Assembly (NCBI RefSeq): GCF_000189635.1
Contig: NW_002476511.1
Location: 1 to 64,000 of the forward strand
Direction: 5' to 3'
Length of the DNA stretch: 64,000 nucleotides
From: Tetrahymena thermophila SB210
Lineage: Eukaryota > Ciliophora > Oligohymenophorea > Hymenostomatida > Tetrahymenidae
Part shown: positions 26,355 through 39,865 of the stretch, piece after piece
How the letters are laid out: every line of letters starts with the position of its first letter
How positions within the stretch are numbered: the first letter of the stretch is position 1
Notes under the pieces: model-generated
Told to the model about the DNA's origin: nothing
The model's input: only the letters and a program-made list of their open reading frames with translations
Databases searched by the model: none
Program-made: the position numbers and the translations under genes

Positions 26355-27155
26355 TCAATTTAAGTCTTCTTGATTAGAATTAAGAGGGATTATTTAAAAT
26401 TCCTTTAGTTCTCTTCTATAATATATAAATGTCAAAAGGTACATAAAATTAACAAATCCTGCTCCGATGCATGCAATTAACTAAGGTACAAGTGCGTAAC
26501 CACGACTATATACTGTTAAACTGTCTGTATAACAACTTTATCTTTACTAACAAAGACCTTAGACATATTCAGCTGCAATATTATATACATTACCAATATT
26601 ACATCCACTAAAACCATTATTACTACATGAGATACTGTCTACAATATCTTTTCCACTAAGCTCTCCTTAAATGGAAATAAAGCATGCTTATATTAATTTA
26701 TAATTTGAATTTAATAAGTAAATCTTTTAAATAATTTAAGTAGAAAAATTTAATGGTAAAATTATTTGAATATTTTGCTAAGAGTAATTAACTCAATTAC
26801 ATCCACAAGAATACATATAAGAAGCGAGGAGACTAGATGCGGTTAATATAAAAACACCACTTAAAGAGGTAATTGTTAGGACATTGAAAGAATTCAATTT
26901 ATTAGGATATTTTTCATAATTATGAAGGAAGAATAATGAGGATATGTTAAATACCAATGTACAAGATGAAAATGTTATGATAGCCACTTGGAGATAGGGT
27001 AAATAGCCAATATTTATAAATTAATCTGAAGAATAAAAAGTGGTAGCAACTATGAAGAGTAATAGCAAACTGTAAAAATGAGAAAATTTTTTATAATTTT
27101 TAATCGTTGCTTTCAAAGTCTTTTGATTGTTAGGAATGAGAGGATTATTGTTCAT
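26355..27155 (-). CDS. Four-pass membrane protein, tail-less duplicate (copy B)
   Basis: ATG 27155 to TGA 26355-26357, one intron 26687-26800 at the same place as in copy A, 228 residues. The three N-terminal membrane segments, the Cys-rich loop and the fourth segment are kept and clearly homologous to copy A (both have SSLFFLHNY and NILTITSLSG-like stretches). The Gln/Asn-rich tail is absent because a TAA-to-TGA change stops translation just after NSNQEDLN. Since the membrane core is intact, the product could still be made and inserted; loss of the tail may change interactions or localisation. Expression is unknown. Confidence 0.76.
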
Positions 27156-28185
27156 TCTACTAATTAATTAACCCTTTTTTAGGTTTTTAGTACTTTAATA
27201 AAACTAAATTGTTTATTGATATTTTAAGATATCAACAACTTACTTTTTACTTAAGATTATTTTTTCATTTCTCGTATAAGTAAAAATTAAATTAAAGCGA
27301 CGAAATATTTGAAATATTTATTTAGAGTAGCAAAATTAAAATATCTTCATAAAATTACGAATGATATCTGCAAATTTTAACTTGAGATCATTTTCTTGTT
27401 TAAGTAAAAAATTAATTCTAATTTAAGTGACTAAAAATATTAAAAATGAATAACATCTTCATAGACTTGAATGAATATCTTACTTATTTATTAATTGAAT
27501 CAAGGGAAATAGTATGTAGATTTTATGATTGTTCCTCTATTTAAATCAATTTTATTTTCATCAAAATAAGCTTTTTATTTGATTTTAAAGCAATCCTTCA
27601 ACTATTTACATATAAAATAATCTATTTCACTTATTTATATATGTAAAAGATATTCTTAAATTTTATTAATAATAATCTTAAAAATACAAGTTTTAATTTA
27701 TTTAATATATTAATCCATCCTTTTCTCTTAAAGTTTTCTCCCACAAAAATAAAATGTAAGAGCTCCTAAATTACCTAATAACAAATTATAATGATCTTTG
27801 ATTTACCCTTTATAATTAATTATCTCAAATGAAATCAATAGATTCTAGTGATTAATTAATTAGATAAATATCTTTGGCCTCTAAAAAATTTCACAAATAC
27901 TTTAACTCTTCATTAATTTTTTAAGGCACTCCCTCCTCATTTTGGAGTTTAATTTGTGGAATTTAATTTATGCTTTAAATTTGAAAATTTTCTAGAAAGT
28001 GGAAGAGTTTAAATTATAATAATTAAAGTAATATTTAAAATATTTTAAAAAAACTATTTTTGATGCAAAATAAATACATAAATAAGCGATTATTCATTCA
28101 TTAATTATTATAATAATTTTTAAATTGTAAAATATTGAATTAAATATTTAAATATGTTATGAATATTATTTTAAGAATAGATATT

Positions 28186-30457
28186 TCATTTAACTTGGCT
28201 ACAGTTGGAACCAGTAAAGTCAGCAGTGCATTAACACACTCCCTTTACACAAACACCACGTCCAAAACATGAATCTGGACAAGCCGATTGACTATAACAA
28301 AAAGCGAAAGTATCTGGACATGTAAATATGTAACCAGATTTAACTTTAACTTAGTCTTAACCCTGCTTACAATCATACCAACTTCCTTCGAATTTGAATG
28401 ATGCTGTTGGAGAATTTGCATTTTCATATGAGCATTTACTTTCAAAGCAAAAAGCATCAATTTTTTTATGAACTTTCTTGTTCAACAAATCAGTTTTCCA
28501 GCAACGAGATTTTTGTCCAGTAGCTCCTCCTAATTTATCAATCATTTTAGCAATAGATTCTGCAGGATAATTGCAATGAGCATTAGAGTATGGTAAATAG
28601 AAAAAGCATTTATCTGAAAGAGGATCATCTTAGCAAGCACCAATGCTTGAATAATCATAGCTGCATCCAACTTACTTTTAACTTGGGCAAAATTAATTTA
28701 TATTACACTAAGACTTAAAAATACCACAACCTTATTATTTACCCCAAGTCAGAGTGCCTACTTTCTCTTAGTTAACAGTATACCATCCAGAAATTTCAAA
28801 CATGGAGGCAGTGAAACTTGACATCACACTGTCGTACATTGAAGAGCCAGTCATTAGCTCATTACCAAACACTTTTCTTTCCCAATGAGCTCCAGCAGTT
28901 CCCTAGCCTCCCTAATTATTAATTTAATGATAAAAAAAATGTTTTTAATATTATATTAATAAATTAAGAATTATTTCTGTATTTAAATTTTTTCAAAGTA
29001 ATATTTTAATTAAAGTTAATTCTTAAATAAAAGTTTAATATTTCCTTTAATTTTATTTTTTTATTAAAATTTCAATTAATTATTTTAGCTAATTTATAAT
29101 TTAAGATTCATTTTACAAGAAATTACTATTATTGAAATCAAATTCTAATTCTATGATAATTAAAAAACAAAAAGGCTTTCTGTAAATCAATTTATCCATT
29201 TCTAATGCTTTGTATTATTAATAATTTATGAACTTATTTTTACTAATAAAATTATTCAAAATATTCACACTTTTTTTTTTTTAAATTAAATTAATTTAAT
29301 TTTACTTTTTATTTTAATTTGTAAAATTATTTTTATTTTAAAATAATTTCCATTAAAATTAAATATTTTTTTATCTCTTCTTTTTATCCTATTTCAAATT
29401 GTTTTTTAAATTTTAATCTATATTAAATCAAAAAACAAGTTCGTTAATTAATTAATAAAATAAATACTGATTTTATTTAATATATTAATACGAATTAATT
29501 TACCTCATTTTCTAGTGGTGCTCCTTCAGCATCTTAACAATTGAAGTGTTATTATGTAAGTTTCTTTATTTTTGAGTGGCTGACAAAGGTTTATCCGCCT
29601 TGTTTAATAGTAGAAAGAGGACCATCGACAAATTTTTTGAAATGTGAAGGAGAGAAGACTAATGAGTGAGTCATTTCATGGATGGTAGTAAATATCCACT
29701 GAGCCTTTCTCATAGGATCCTTATCTCTTATGTGTTTAGTGAGGTAGAATAGATTCATGGCAAAATATCCCATCACTGGCCTATTAGAACCAAGTTAGTA
29801 TCTATGCCTTTAAGGACAGTTGCTTGCGTAAGCTAAGAAATTTTCTTTTTCGTTATTGACTGCTTTGATGTAAAATACAATATCTGCATCTTATATTCCT
29901 TGGTTGATATGATCTTTAGGAATTTTAATTTCTGCTAAACCGCAAGTGTTTACACTGTAATAAGGATCAATTTTAAGAGGATTTTTCAAAGGTTTCACTC
30001 TAAGAAATTCCTTAAAGAAATCTCCAGCAGCTGGTATTAATTCTTTGGTTATAAAATTTTTGACATCAGCGTCAGAATCCATTAAATTAGAATAATCAAA
30101 ATGGATTCTAATTGGTTTCCATCCATCGCCTTCTTATAAATTTCCCTAGAAACTAATTGTGGTATCATTTGACTAAAAGGATTCTTCAACTTCCTCTTCA
30201 AAATATTATCTCTTGGACTCAAACATTTCTTCTTCTTTTTCTAAAACTTTATCATGAATGCATAAGTGAGTCTCTTCTTCTGAGTACTAACTGCGAACAT
30301 TTTTGGCAAATAAAACGTTCTCTAATCCTTTTGTTTCAGTTTAAATCAAATCGTGATTGAATTATTTGTAAATTTAAGCAACTCCAAATGTAGAAATAGC
30401 CACAACTGCTAAAATGCAGAGCAGTTTTGTTATTTAAGATTTGAAAAGGTTTTTCAT
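28186..30457 (-). CDS. Leishmanolysin-like (peptidase M8) surface zinc metalloprotease
   Basis: ATG 30457 to TGA 28186-28188; one 592-bp intron at 28912-29503 leaves 559 residues. The N-terminus is a signal peptide (LLCILAVVAISTFGVAQ, residues ~12-28). The zinc-binding helix HEMTH lies at residues ~275-279 (29680 region). The third His ligand falls directly after the intron in GTAGAHWE, followed by the family's ELMTG segment with the Met-turn. Many cysteines follow. The last ~45 residues form an EGF-like module (CFGRGVCVKGVCQCTADF). Family role: secreted or surface-anchored endopeptidase; ciliates carry many copies. I see no C-terminal membrane segment, so it is probably secreted. The catalytic set is intact. 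Confidence 0.93.
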
Positions 30458-32222
30458 ACTTATTTAGTTACTAAATGACTTAATTCTAATTAATCAAATC
30501 TTAATAGTTAATGTAAATAATTAAATCTTCAATTTTTAAAATCTTTTGAAATCAATAAATGAATAAATAACTTCATAAAGCATAATAATATGTATTTATT
30601 AATGCGAAATAAATAGATTTTTTTAAAAAATAAAGTACATATCAAACAAGGGAAAACAAACAGATACTCATATTCCATTTTTAGATTTTAATAAAACAAA
30701 ATAAAAATAAAATTTGTTTAAGAAAAGTTTTCTGCTTCATTAAATATTTTTGAAGTTTATTAGGTAAAATTTTTTATTTTTCTATTAATAGCAAATTAAA
30801 TAAGTATTATCAAAAAATATATATAAGAAAAGTTTTAATTAATTTAAATTTAATACAAAATTCTCTTTTAAAAAGATACTTGTCTAAGATGTTTCTAAGG
30901 TATTTGAAAATTTAAGTATTTGAATTAGTAATAAATAAGATTTTAGAGAAATTATTTTATTATTTTATATAGTATTTTTTTGTTTTAGAAGATTTGAAAA
31001 CAAGAACATGAAATTAATTTTATACTTTAAAACTTATTACTCTAAATCTTGAAAGAAAAATGTAAATTTAAAGCTTGAAAAGAATGAAATAAAAATTATA
31101 ATTAATAATAATAAAAATTAAAATAAAATCAATCTTCAAATACTAAGGATACATTTAAATAAGGTAAGTTTTGAAAAAAATTTGTATAAAAATTAAGAAT
31201 TCCTATTAAAAATGAAATATGTATAATTGTTAAGTCAGTTTTAACCTAATATTGGTAAATCTTTGTAAGTATATAAAAAATTATAAATGGTAAAAATAAA
31301 TAATAAAAGTTCAGAAATTAAAAAAATATTTCTTTTTACTTAAAAATTTACAATTTATTTGAAAAACTTCATAATATTTTATGAATATTTAATAGTTTAA
31401 ATTTGTTTTATATGATTTTCATAGTGTAAAAAAAGAATGAAAAATAATCAAATTGTAAATAAAAGGTATTTTATAAAAAAATAATCATAGCATAAAAATT
31501 TTCATAAATAAATTAACTTTTCTTTCATTTAATTGATTAATGAGATATAAACATTATTATTAGTAAAGATTTATATTAGATTTAATTGTTTGATAAAAAT
31601 TGATTTTTAGAATCAGAAGATTAAAATATTAAAATCTTTATTACCTTATTTAATTTTTTGCAACTTAAATATGTTTTAATTAAATTTTTTAGTATTTATT
31701 AAATTTTAATCCAATTTATATCAATAGCATTTATTTACAAATAGATTTATTTGAACTTTACTTATGAAATGGTAGATTCACTTTAAAGCAAATACATTTT
31801 ATAATAAAAAGAATCTTATTATCAATTATGGATATATTTATAAACCTATAAGGTAAGTAAGCTTTAGAATTGATTTCATAAAAAAACTAAGTCTAAATTA
31901 TATATGCATTTTAAACAACAGATGATATTTCATTAAAGTTTTATAAAGATTATAAATATATTAACGATAAAATAAATATCTTAATGGTTAACACAAATAA
32001 AGTAAGAAATATATCAATCAATATAAATAAATAAAGAATCAATATAATATCGTTTTGAATATCAAAGTAAAATAAAGTGGTTTGGTTTATATAAGATATT
32101 ATAATATTAATCAATTAATTTACTATATTTTGAAAATATATATAAAAATTAAAATTTGATTGTTTCTTTTATTGAATAAGTAATTAATTAATACTAGTTA
32201 TTTCCATATAAAGATAGAAAAT
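30458..32222. other. Divergent intergenic region, no gene seen
   Basis: 1.8 kb of very A+T-rich DNA between two divergently transcribed genes. I find no coding frame longer than noise on either strand and no RNA gene. It should contain both promoters. Confidence 0.6.
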
Positions 32223-35200
32223 ATGAATGAACCTTAAGCAGAAGGAGACCAATTTTACAACACTTCGCCAATTTCATTTGATGATTTCAACAACCTGTCA
32301 TCAGTCAATGAATCTTCTGGTGAATAAAGTAACTCTAATTAGATTAATGGCTAGGCCAGTAACAAACAAGTAAATTTCTCTGGTTAATTCAATCCTGTTT
32401 AGGAATCAGTAAACAGAGATGACTACTTTATAAGAAATAGTAATTAGCAGATATTATAAGAACAACACATAATTTAGTCGTAGCAAGGTTAACTTTTTGA
32501 TGATGAGGATTTCTTCTAGCAGCTAGAAGCAACAGACAATCCTTAATCCAACCAATAAATCAATTTTTTGAATGAGAAAAAAAGATCTTCAAATAATAAT
32601 ATTATGAAAGAATAGACTTAAGAGAAGATATAATAAATAGATAACAGACTAGTTATTTAATAAACAAATATTTGGAATCCCAATGAAATATTTGCTAAAA
32701 AACCTAGTCAAAGTAAAATTCATATTATCAATAGCAATTTATAAAACAAATTAATTTTATTTAGCATAAAGATAAGCTGAAGATTTAATCAATCAAGATT
32801 TTTATGAATAAGAGCATTAATAATTATCTATTGACTCACAAGAGAGAACAGAAAAGTTTCAATAAGATTTATAATAAAGAAAGTTGCATAGTGAAGCTGG
32901 CAGCAGCTAAGGAGAAATCAAATCGCAGTCCTCTATTTAAAATATTTAAAACAGAAAAATGAGTAATTAAGAATTGTTTTAACAAAAGAACAAGGTTGAT
33001 TAGCTTAACGAACTTGAATAGTAAATACAAAAATTTCAAGAAATTCAATAATAAATTGAAAAAAAAAGGAAAAGCTCTTCTCTGAAATCGTAATCGCAAA
33101 TATAAATGAGCGAAACAGATTCTCAAAAGAGCAATCCCCAAAATATTCATTAGCTCACTAACGAATCAGATAAATCTAAATAGCTGCAGCAGTTTTACAA
33201 AGAAAATTCAAATTAAAAGTATTAAAATTAAAATCCACCTAATTAACAGCAATAAATTAATTAAAAAGAATTACAGCAATAAATAATACTGACCCAACAA
33301 AATCAGTAATCTTAGTAAAATAAATAATAGGAGTTCGAAAATCAATAGTTATTATAAATCTAATAGTAATAATAATAATAATTGGAGCTGCAGAAATAGC
33401 AGTAATTACAAATTTAACAACAGCATTAACAGTAGAAGCAATTTTAAATTTAATAGCAGTAGTACTCATAGCAATAATAAGTTAATACTTAACAGCAATA
33501 GCAATAAAATATTTAACAATAATAACAACAAAATATATAACCTGAAAAGGGACAGAATTTTTAACAGCAACAAAAGTATCTATTAAGTAATTAGCAGTAA
33601 CTGTAGTAATAGTAACTACAGTTGTAATAACAACAACAATATTAATAATAGCTTTAATAACAATAATCTTAATTATAGGTTTAAAGCAATAGATAGGAAA
33701 AGAATGGATTTATTAATGTAGATTACAATACCTTGTAAGTAAATAAATAATAAATTGAGAATAATACATAGAAATTTAAGATGAAATGGGAAAGCGTTTT
33801 AAGTGATTCTAAAATTAACAATGACTTTAAAAAATTCAGCAATGGACATTAAAGTATTGAAAAATAACTTAAGTACCTCGAGAATTAGCAGAATATTTAT
33901 AAACAATAACTTATGAGTTAATAATAGCACGAGGAAGAAGAGAGGAAATACTATTCAAAGCATGTAGAAGAGATTTGTAATTAGATTGGAATGGATAGAT
34001 CTTATTCACAGTCTCCTGAAAAATATGATTAAATTAAATAAAAGTTAATCTTTAATCCAAACAATAGCTAGAGCAACAATAGCAGCGGTAACAATTAAGC
34101 CAATAATAGCAGTGTAAAGAAATATAATTATAAGCAGATCGATAAGTAACAGTTACTTTTAGATAAAGAATCAAATTATAATTACTAGAAAGAAGGGAAA
34201 TTTTAGTAGATTTTGAGTGAAGGGAAAAGCGATTCAAAACACTAAAAGAATTTTACTTTCTCTCACAATCAACCTACAGATAATGGACCTCTTTTTATTG
34301 CCGATATTAATAATAATTTGTTAAACAATTAGTCTAATTTGTCAAACAATTTATCAGGAAACATTAAAAATATTTAAAATATTTCTTAGCAACCCAATAT
34401 TATCATTGAGCAGATTCCAAGCAGAGTGATGATGGAGAACATAGAAAAAATAGATAACCAATTCTCACTTAGCAATGAGAAATAAGACTTTAGTTAATCT
34501 AATTTTCTTCAGAACAATGATGACAATATCATTTTATTATAAAACTCTGATGTAGCTAATTCAAATATATAATATCAAAATTAACAAGACCTTCATTCTG
34601 CTAATCTGATGGCAACACAATAAGATTTAAATTTATTATGTCCCCTTCATCCAGAGGAAACTAATATATTTTTTTGTGGCACTTGCAGATAATTTAATAT
34701 CTGCTTGATTTGTCTCCATCAAGGACTTCATCAAAATCACTATGTCTTAGATCTTTAGCAAGAAATTAAAAATATCAATAATTAGAACGTTAACAGCTTC
34801 TTTTTGCATAAAATATGTAATTTTGTTGCCTCATTGAAAGATAGAAAGAACTTGCTTATCAATAAGCAAGATGTTATTACTCAAAAACAAAAAAGGATCA
34901 TGAATCAATAAGATGAGATTATATTATTTGCTCAGAATAAGCTATAAGAAATTCGAAGCAACGTCGATAACTTTGAAAAGAAAATCCACCATGATATTAA
35001 TAAAATATTTACTCATTGGTATGAGGGATTTTGTGCTGATTAAGACAAACTTTAAGAACTTGTAGATGATTTGCAGAATGAGTGCGACTATTTTGAATCT
35101 GCTTTTAGTAAATTGCCAAGCTAAGCTGAAGGAGATAATTAACTTACCATACCAGCTTCTATTTAGATATATGCAAATAATATTGATAAAATCGAGGCAA

Positions 35201-36519
35201 TACTTTCATAAGAAGATAATCCTGTTTATAAAAATTAGGATCTGAATGTTTCATCTCTTGAAACCAATATAACAGAAAGAAATAACTTAGAATTAAGCAC
35301 AATAGTAGAAACTTTGAATAACTTTTCGAGAAAAATATAAAAAACATTAAATAAGTTAGAAAAACCTAGCTACCTGGATAGCCAAGCAGCTTATAATTAA
35401 AAGAGTTAATTCGAAAGCCTTTAAATTCATAATAGAAGTAAGTCTCCCAAACAGTTAGACACATTTAGAAAGTCTCCTATTTAAATGTCTAAACAAACTA
35501 CTTTGAATAAATTTAATTAAAACAATATTCTCAGTGAAAGAGCTTCCATTATTTAAGAATAATTCTACAGTCATCTTTATCCAAGCCCTCTATAGAAGTA
35601 ACAGAATAATGATAATCATTTTAGATCTGAATATAATGTCGAAGAGCATTTTAGAAGCTTTTCGCCTACTAGATTAGAAGCAGGATAGAATAACTCTTAG
35701 CATTCCCTTTCTGTTAATTCTATGTTCGGAAAGAATACACACAATACAAATAATAATTAAAATATATTTTAAAGTACATCTATCCTCACTAAACATAATC
35801 AGAGCTATAAAAACTTTGAAAATCACAGCCATAGAAAAAGTTTATCTCAAAGAAAAATAGATGTTAACAATATCAGCCAATAGAATAAAAATTATGAAAC
35901 GATTTCGAGGATAAAGAAAAATTTAGATTAAATAACTCATTCTCCTCTTTCTTCATCATAAAATTCATAAAAAAAATTGCAACTTTTATAAAACAGTATT
36001 ATTTTTAACTAAATGGCTGCTTCGAGTGCTATTTCTTCTCATAGTAACATAAATATAAAAAAGAGTGATAAAAAATTATAAAATGACAGCAAATTTAATA
36101 GCATTTAATAATTGTAGTAAAAATCTAATAATATCTCAATACTTCCAGCTTCCAATAGACAAAATTTAAGAAATAGAAAAAGTGAGATAGACATTACAAC
36201 ACTTAAAACAGGATATGAAGATTTGAAAAATTCAAACAAATTCTTCAATAACATGATTCCATCAAGCACTTAAAGTTAAATTCAGCGCAACTCACCAAAA
36301 CGTAGCTTAAAAGTTGAAAACTAACTAGCAGCAACCCATAGAAATCTACATAACTCACAACAAAAAACTAGCCTTTTTTCTGCTGAATAACAAAACTCAT
36401 CTAATAAAATGATGTCAAATCTTATAAAATACAAATAGCTTTATAATATAGGAAAAAGGTCTTTCTTTGATCAAAATTCAAACGGAGGTGATTCTTCAAA
36501 TAGTAAAAATTTCTAATGA
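32223..36519 (+). CDS. Large Q/N-rich B-box zinc-finger/coiled-coil protein
   Basis: ATG 32223 to TGA 36517-36519, one 52-bp intron at 32713-32764, 1414 residues (divisible by three). The first ~800 residues are low-complexity, with long Gln and Asn runs written as TAA, TAG, CAA and AAT. Near 34640-34760 (residues ~790-830) is a B-box zinc finger: CPLHPEETN, then FFCGTCRQFNICLICLH, then HQNHYV, giving the C-x2-H…C-x2-C…C-x2-C…H…H ligand pattern. A coiled coil of ~200 residues follows (for example KIHHDINKIFTHWYEGF onward), as in TRIM-like proteins. No RING finger precedes it, so ubiquitin-ligase activity is not indicated. The C-terminus is Ser/Asn-rich. Large B-box/coiled-coil proteins are common in ciliates, with unknown roles. 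Confidence 0.85.
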
Positions 36520-37251
36520 AGAAACGATAAATTAACATAAAAATTGTAATTAATTAATAAATCAATTAATGTATTTAGAGTATAATATAATTTATAAATT
36601 ATTTTAATATAACTTTTATAATTAATTCAATGTCAAATCAAATCAAATATATTTATTTTTTATTACAAAATTTTTGCAATAATTCTTTATTAAAAAATTA
36701 CAAATTGATTTTTAATAAATTAAAATGATATCTGTTGAAATATTTAATAACAATAATAAAAGCATTTAAAATACAAATTATAAGGTTATATTTTTATTTT
36801 TTCGATTTTTTTTGCAGTTTTAAAATGTTTTTACAAATTAGACTAAACATTCTGGCTAAAGTATTTTTATATTTAAAAATAATAGCTTTTTTAATTAAAG
36901 GGTATTAAATAAAAATAAAATTTATTTTTAAATTATATAAAAACAAAAAAAAACTTGAAGTAAATCTAACATTCAATGTTTAAATTATGAATGCTCAATA
37001 TATAATTTACAATATTGTTATCTCTTTAATATATTTATTTTCTTTAATTTATATATTTTTTATTAAATGAAAAGTGTTTTCTTTAATATCAACAAAGAAT
37101 AATCAAAATGAAAATTTTAATTTTTTTCAACATTAAAAATCTAAAATAAACTTTCTTAATAAATACTATTATAAAATTTTATATTATTTTTTTTTAATTT
37201 TTTGAGAAGGTAACGATAGACAATTAAATTACAAGTCTGAAATATTTTATT
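36520..37251. other. Convergent intergenic region
   Basis: A+T-rich spacer between converging genes. It contains nothing I can support. Confidence 0.6.
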
Positions 37252-38745
37252 TCAAAGTAAGTAAGTAAGTCTCATTTCTAATTCAGTGCCTTCCTAGAAC
37301 CCTTCTTGCATGGAATCAATTCTAAAAGATTAAAATGGTTAGAAAAGAAATTCATTTTCCTCAAAGTAATTTGAAATATTCTTTATAGACTTAGGCTTGA
37401 ATTAATTATTCGAGTCAAATTTCGCATCTATGTAAATAAGCACTTTGTAAGCCTTTCTGAATTCTTCGCTTTTTAGATATTCTTTATTAAGAATTGAATA
37501 TTAATTAAGTACTTATTCTCTTCCTGATTATTCTACCTTTACTTCGATAATTCTTAGACCCATAGTTCTTTTGGCTACCTTTTCACAATTAGACGTAGAT
37601 AAGAATTAAGGAAATGAAATAAATGTAGGAACATTTTTTTTTTGATTATATGAATATTCCTAGTACATAGTGTCATATTAATACTTTTAAATAGCTGCTC
37701 CTCTCACAAGTTTGATTTCTGATATATTCTGATTATCATTATATGAATAGATACACTTTGATAATATTTTAAAAACGTCTTTTAAGTAATTGTAGACTTA
37801 CATATTCATAGTATTTAAAGAGAAATTCAAAATCTTGTAAACAGGTGTTTCTTGTGTATAAAGTTTGATAAAATTCTCTATTATTTTATCATCATTTTTT
37901 GAGGCACCATTCAATGTGAAACATTATTCAATATATTAAACAGTTTATTCCAAATCAACTTATGAGAGGTAAAGGGTAAGTGGAGCTTGAATTTCGTTTT
38001 CCTTCACATATTAACATAGTTATTAAAATTGATTCTTTAAATCCTTAATGCTTGATTGAAGTTCCTTAAAACTATGGCTTTTAGGGGTCTAAAAAATATT
38101 CAAAATATCTTTAGTTTTTGATCTAAAATAGTAATCCAAGTGGCTATTCTAAATAAACGATCTGTGTATCCTATTGAAAATCATTTTATCAAAGCTAGTG
38201 AATAAAAATGAGTAGTCAACTGTCAATTAAGTAACATATTTATATTTTTACTATAGATTCTCGATAGTCCAGTTATTCTTCCTCACTGTATTCATACTTG
38301 TAAAGAGGATAATTGATTTAGAATGTAATTTTTAATCTCTAATATTGTTATTGACCCACTGAATATTAGATTGGCCATCAAGTTACTCATTCGCAAATGT
38401 TCCACTCATTAAAAACAAAATATTCATTCTAGCAAATTCTATTGATTTTTATCTGAAGTCCTTGCTTTTTTCGAATTTGTAGATTCTATTTTTTAAGAAA
38501 GGGTACATGCTTATCAAGCCCTATTTTGCGTGTTCGTTGTCTTCATTGACATAAGGGTCACCCCAAATAATGATGTATTCTTATTAATCACCTTTAAATA
38601 ATGACGTAGTACTCATTTGAAGATCTTCTTTAAATAAAGAAAGTTCTGTCACATACCCTGCTTTACTTTTATCAGATGGGAGACTGGAATAAGTTGTAGA
38701 TTGTGAATAAATTTCAAGAAATTAGCTTTCTTCTAAACTATCCAT
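37252..38745 (-). CDS. Arginine-type mono-ADP-ribosyltransferase (R-S-ExE) with an N-terminal alpha/beta domain
   Basis: Single exon, ATG 38745 to TGA 37252-37254, 497 residues. The C-terminal half carries the three hallmarks of the R-S-E ART superfamily in order and at plausible spacing: Arg348 in EIKLVRGAAI, Ser383-Thr-Ser in FLSTSNCEK, and Glu463-Asn-Glu465 in FEENEFLFQPF. Family chemistry: transfer of ADP-ribose from NAD+ to an acceptor residue; the ExE form usually targets arginine. Residues ~50-170 form a separate alpha/beta unit (YIIIWGDPY; NILFLMSGTFAN; KSIILFTS) shared with the paralogue at 44102. There is no signal peptide, so it is probably cytosolic. The N-terminal unit resembles a receiver-like fold by strand/helix order only; that is inference. 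Confidence 0.83.
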
Positions 38746-39865
38746 GCTTTTTACACTTTTTTAATATTTTATATCTTTTAATTTAATTATAAACCCCTTA
38801 AAGGAAACTTAAATTATTTAAAGCTCAGTACATTCTAAATAATAAGTAAATTTACAAATGAAAAAATATTTTATGATTCCTCAACTTGAAATAGAAAAAT
38901 TAAGGTAAAATGAATAATAATTGTGATGAATAAATAATATTATTGTTTTAAAAATGGTTAAATAGTAGATTAAGTTTCTTTAAAAATATTAGTTAGAAGA
39001 GAAAATTTTAGTGAGTTTAAAAAAAGAAAAATTAGTATTTTTTAATTAAATCAACTTTTCTAAAAAGTTTTTGTATTAGTATTTTCCTTTGTTATAAATC
39101 TTAAATATTCTAATTAAGTTTTGAGATTAGATAGAAGGATTATATTCACAATCAATTTTAAATTTTTAAAAATTAACTGAAAATAATTATTTTTTTAAAT
39201 AACGCAAACATAATTAAATTTTTTAAATATGTTTTGTTTTTAATACATAGAAATTTATCATAAAAAAGATATACAGTTATTCTAAACCCTTGGTCAATAT
39301 CCCTGTGTCCACTTAATATCCCATGTTTTTAAAAATGAAAAAAGTTTGCAAAAAATATTTTTAGATTTATAATTTTATAAAATTTAAACCAAAATATTTT
39401 AATTTAACTCGCTTTCATTTTATAAATTTGTATGATAACTTACTCTAGTAAAATATAGGAATCATCCCTAATCTTGAGAAAGTAATTATAGTTTGTGTAT
39501 AATTAGTGCATGAGGAATATAAAATATATCACTCGATTTCGAATGTAGTTTTATAGATCTTAGTCTATCAATAGTTAAATTAGTTATTGTGTGTTTTTAG
39601 TCTTTGTGTTTTTTATCATATTTTTGCAATTAATTTTTATTAAATTTCTATTTGACTTTTTGATCATATTTTTCAAAAATAAAGAAAATCTTGTTTTAAA
39701 TATTCAAGTAAGTAAGTATTTGCGGAATAATATTTAAAATTTATAAAAAATATAATATAATAATATAAAATGAATTTATTTTATGAATTCTTTTTACTAA
39801 ATTCATTATTTAAGATACATATAAAATATTTTATTTTTATTTAAACTTTCTTGCTTCAATCTCTC
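38746..39865. other. Intergenic, no gene seen
   Basis: Upstream of the first ART gene and downstream of the multipass-protein gene, both on the minus strand. A+T-rich with no supportable frame. Confidence 0.6.

Larger units (their letters stand above)
25890..27965. repeat. Segmental duplication, copy B
   Basis: Direct-orientation partner of 22815-25120. It contains the second, truncated membrane-protein gene and equivalent flanking DNA with many small deletions relative to copy A. Confidence 0.85.
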
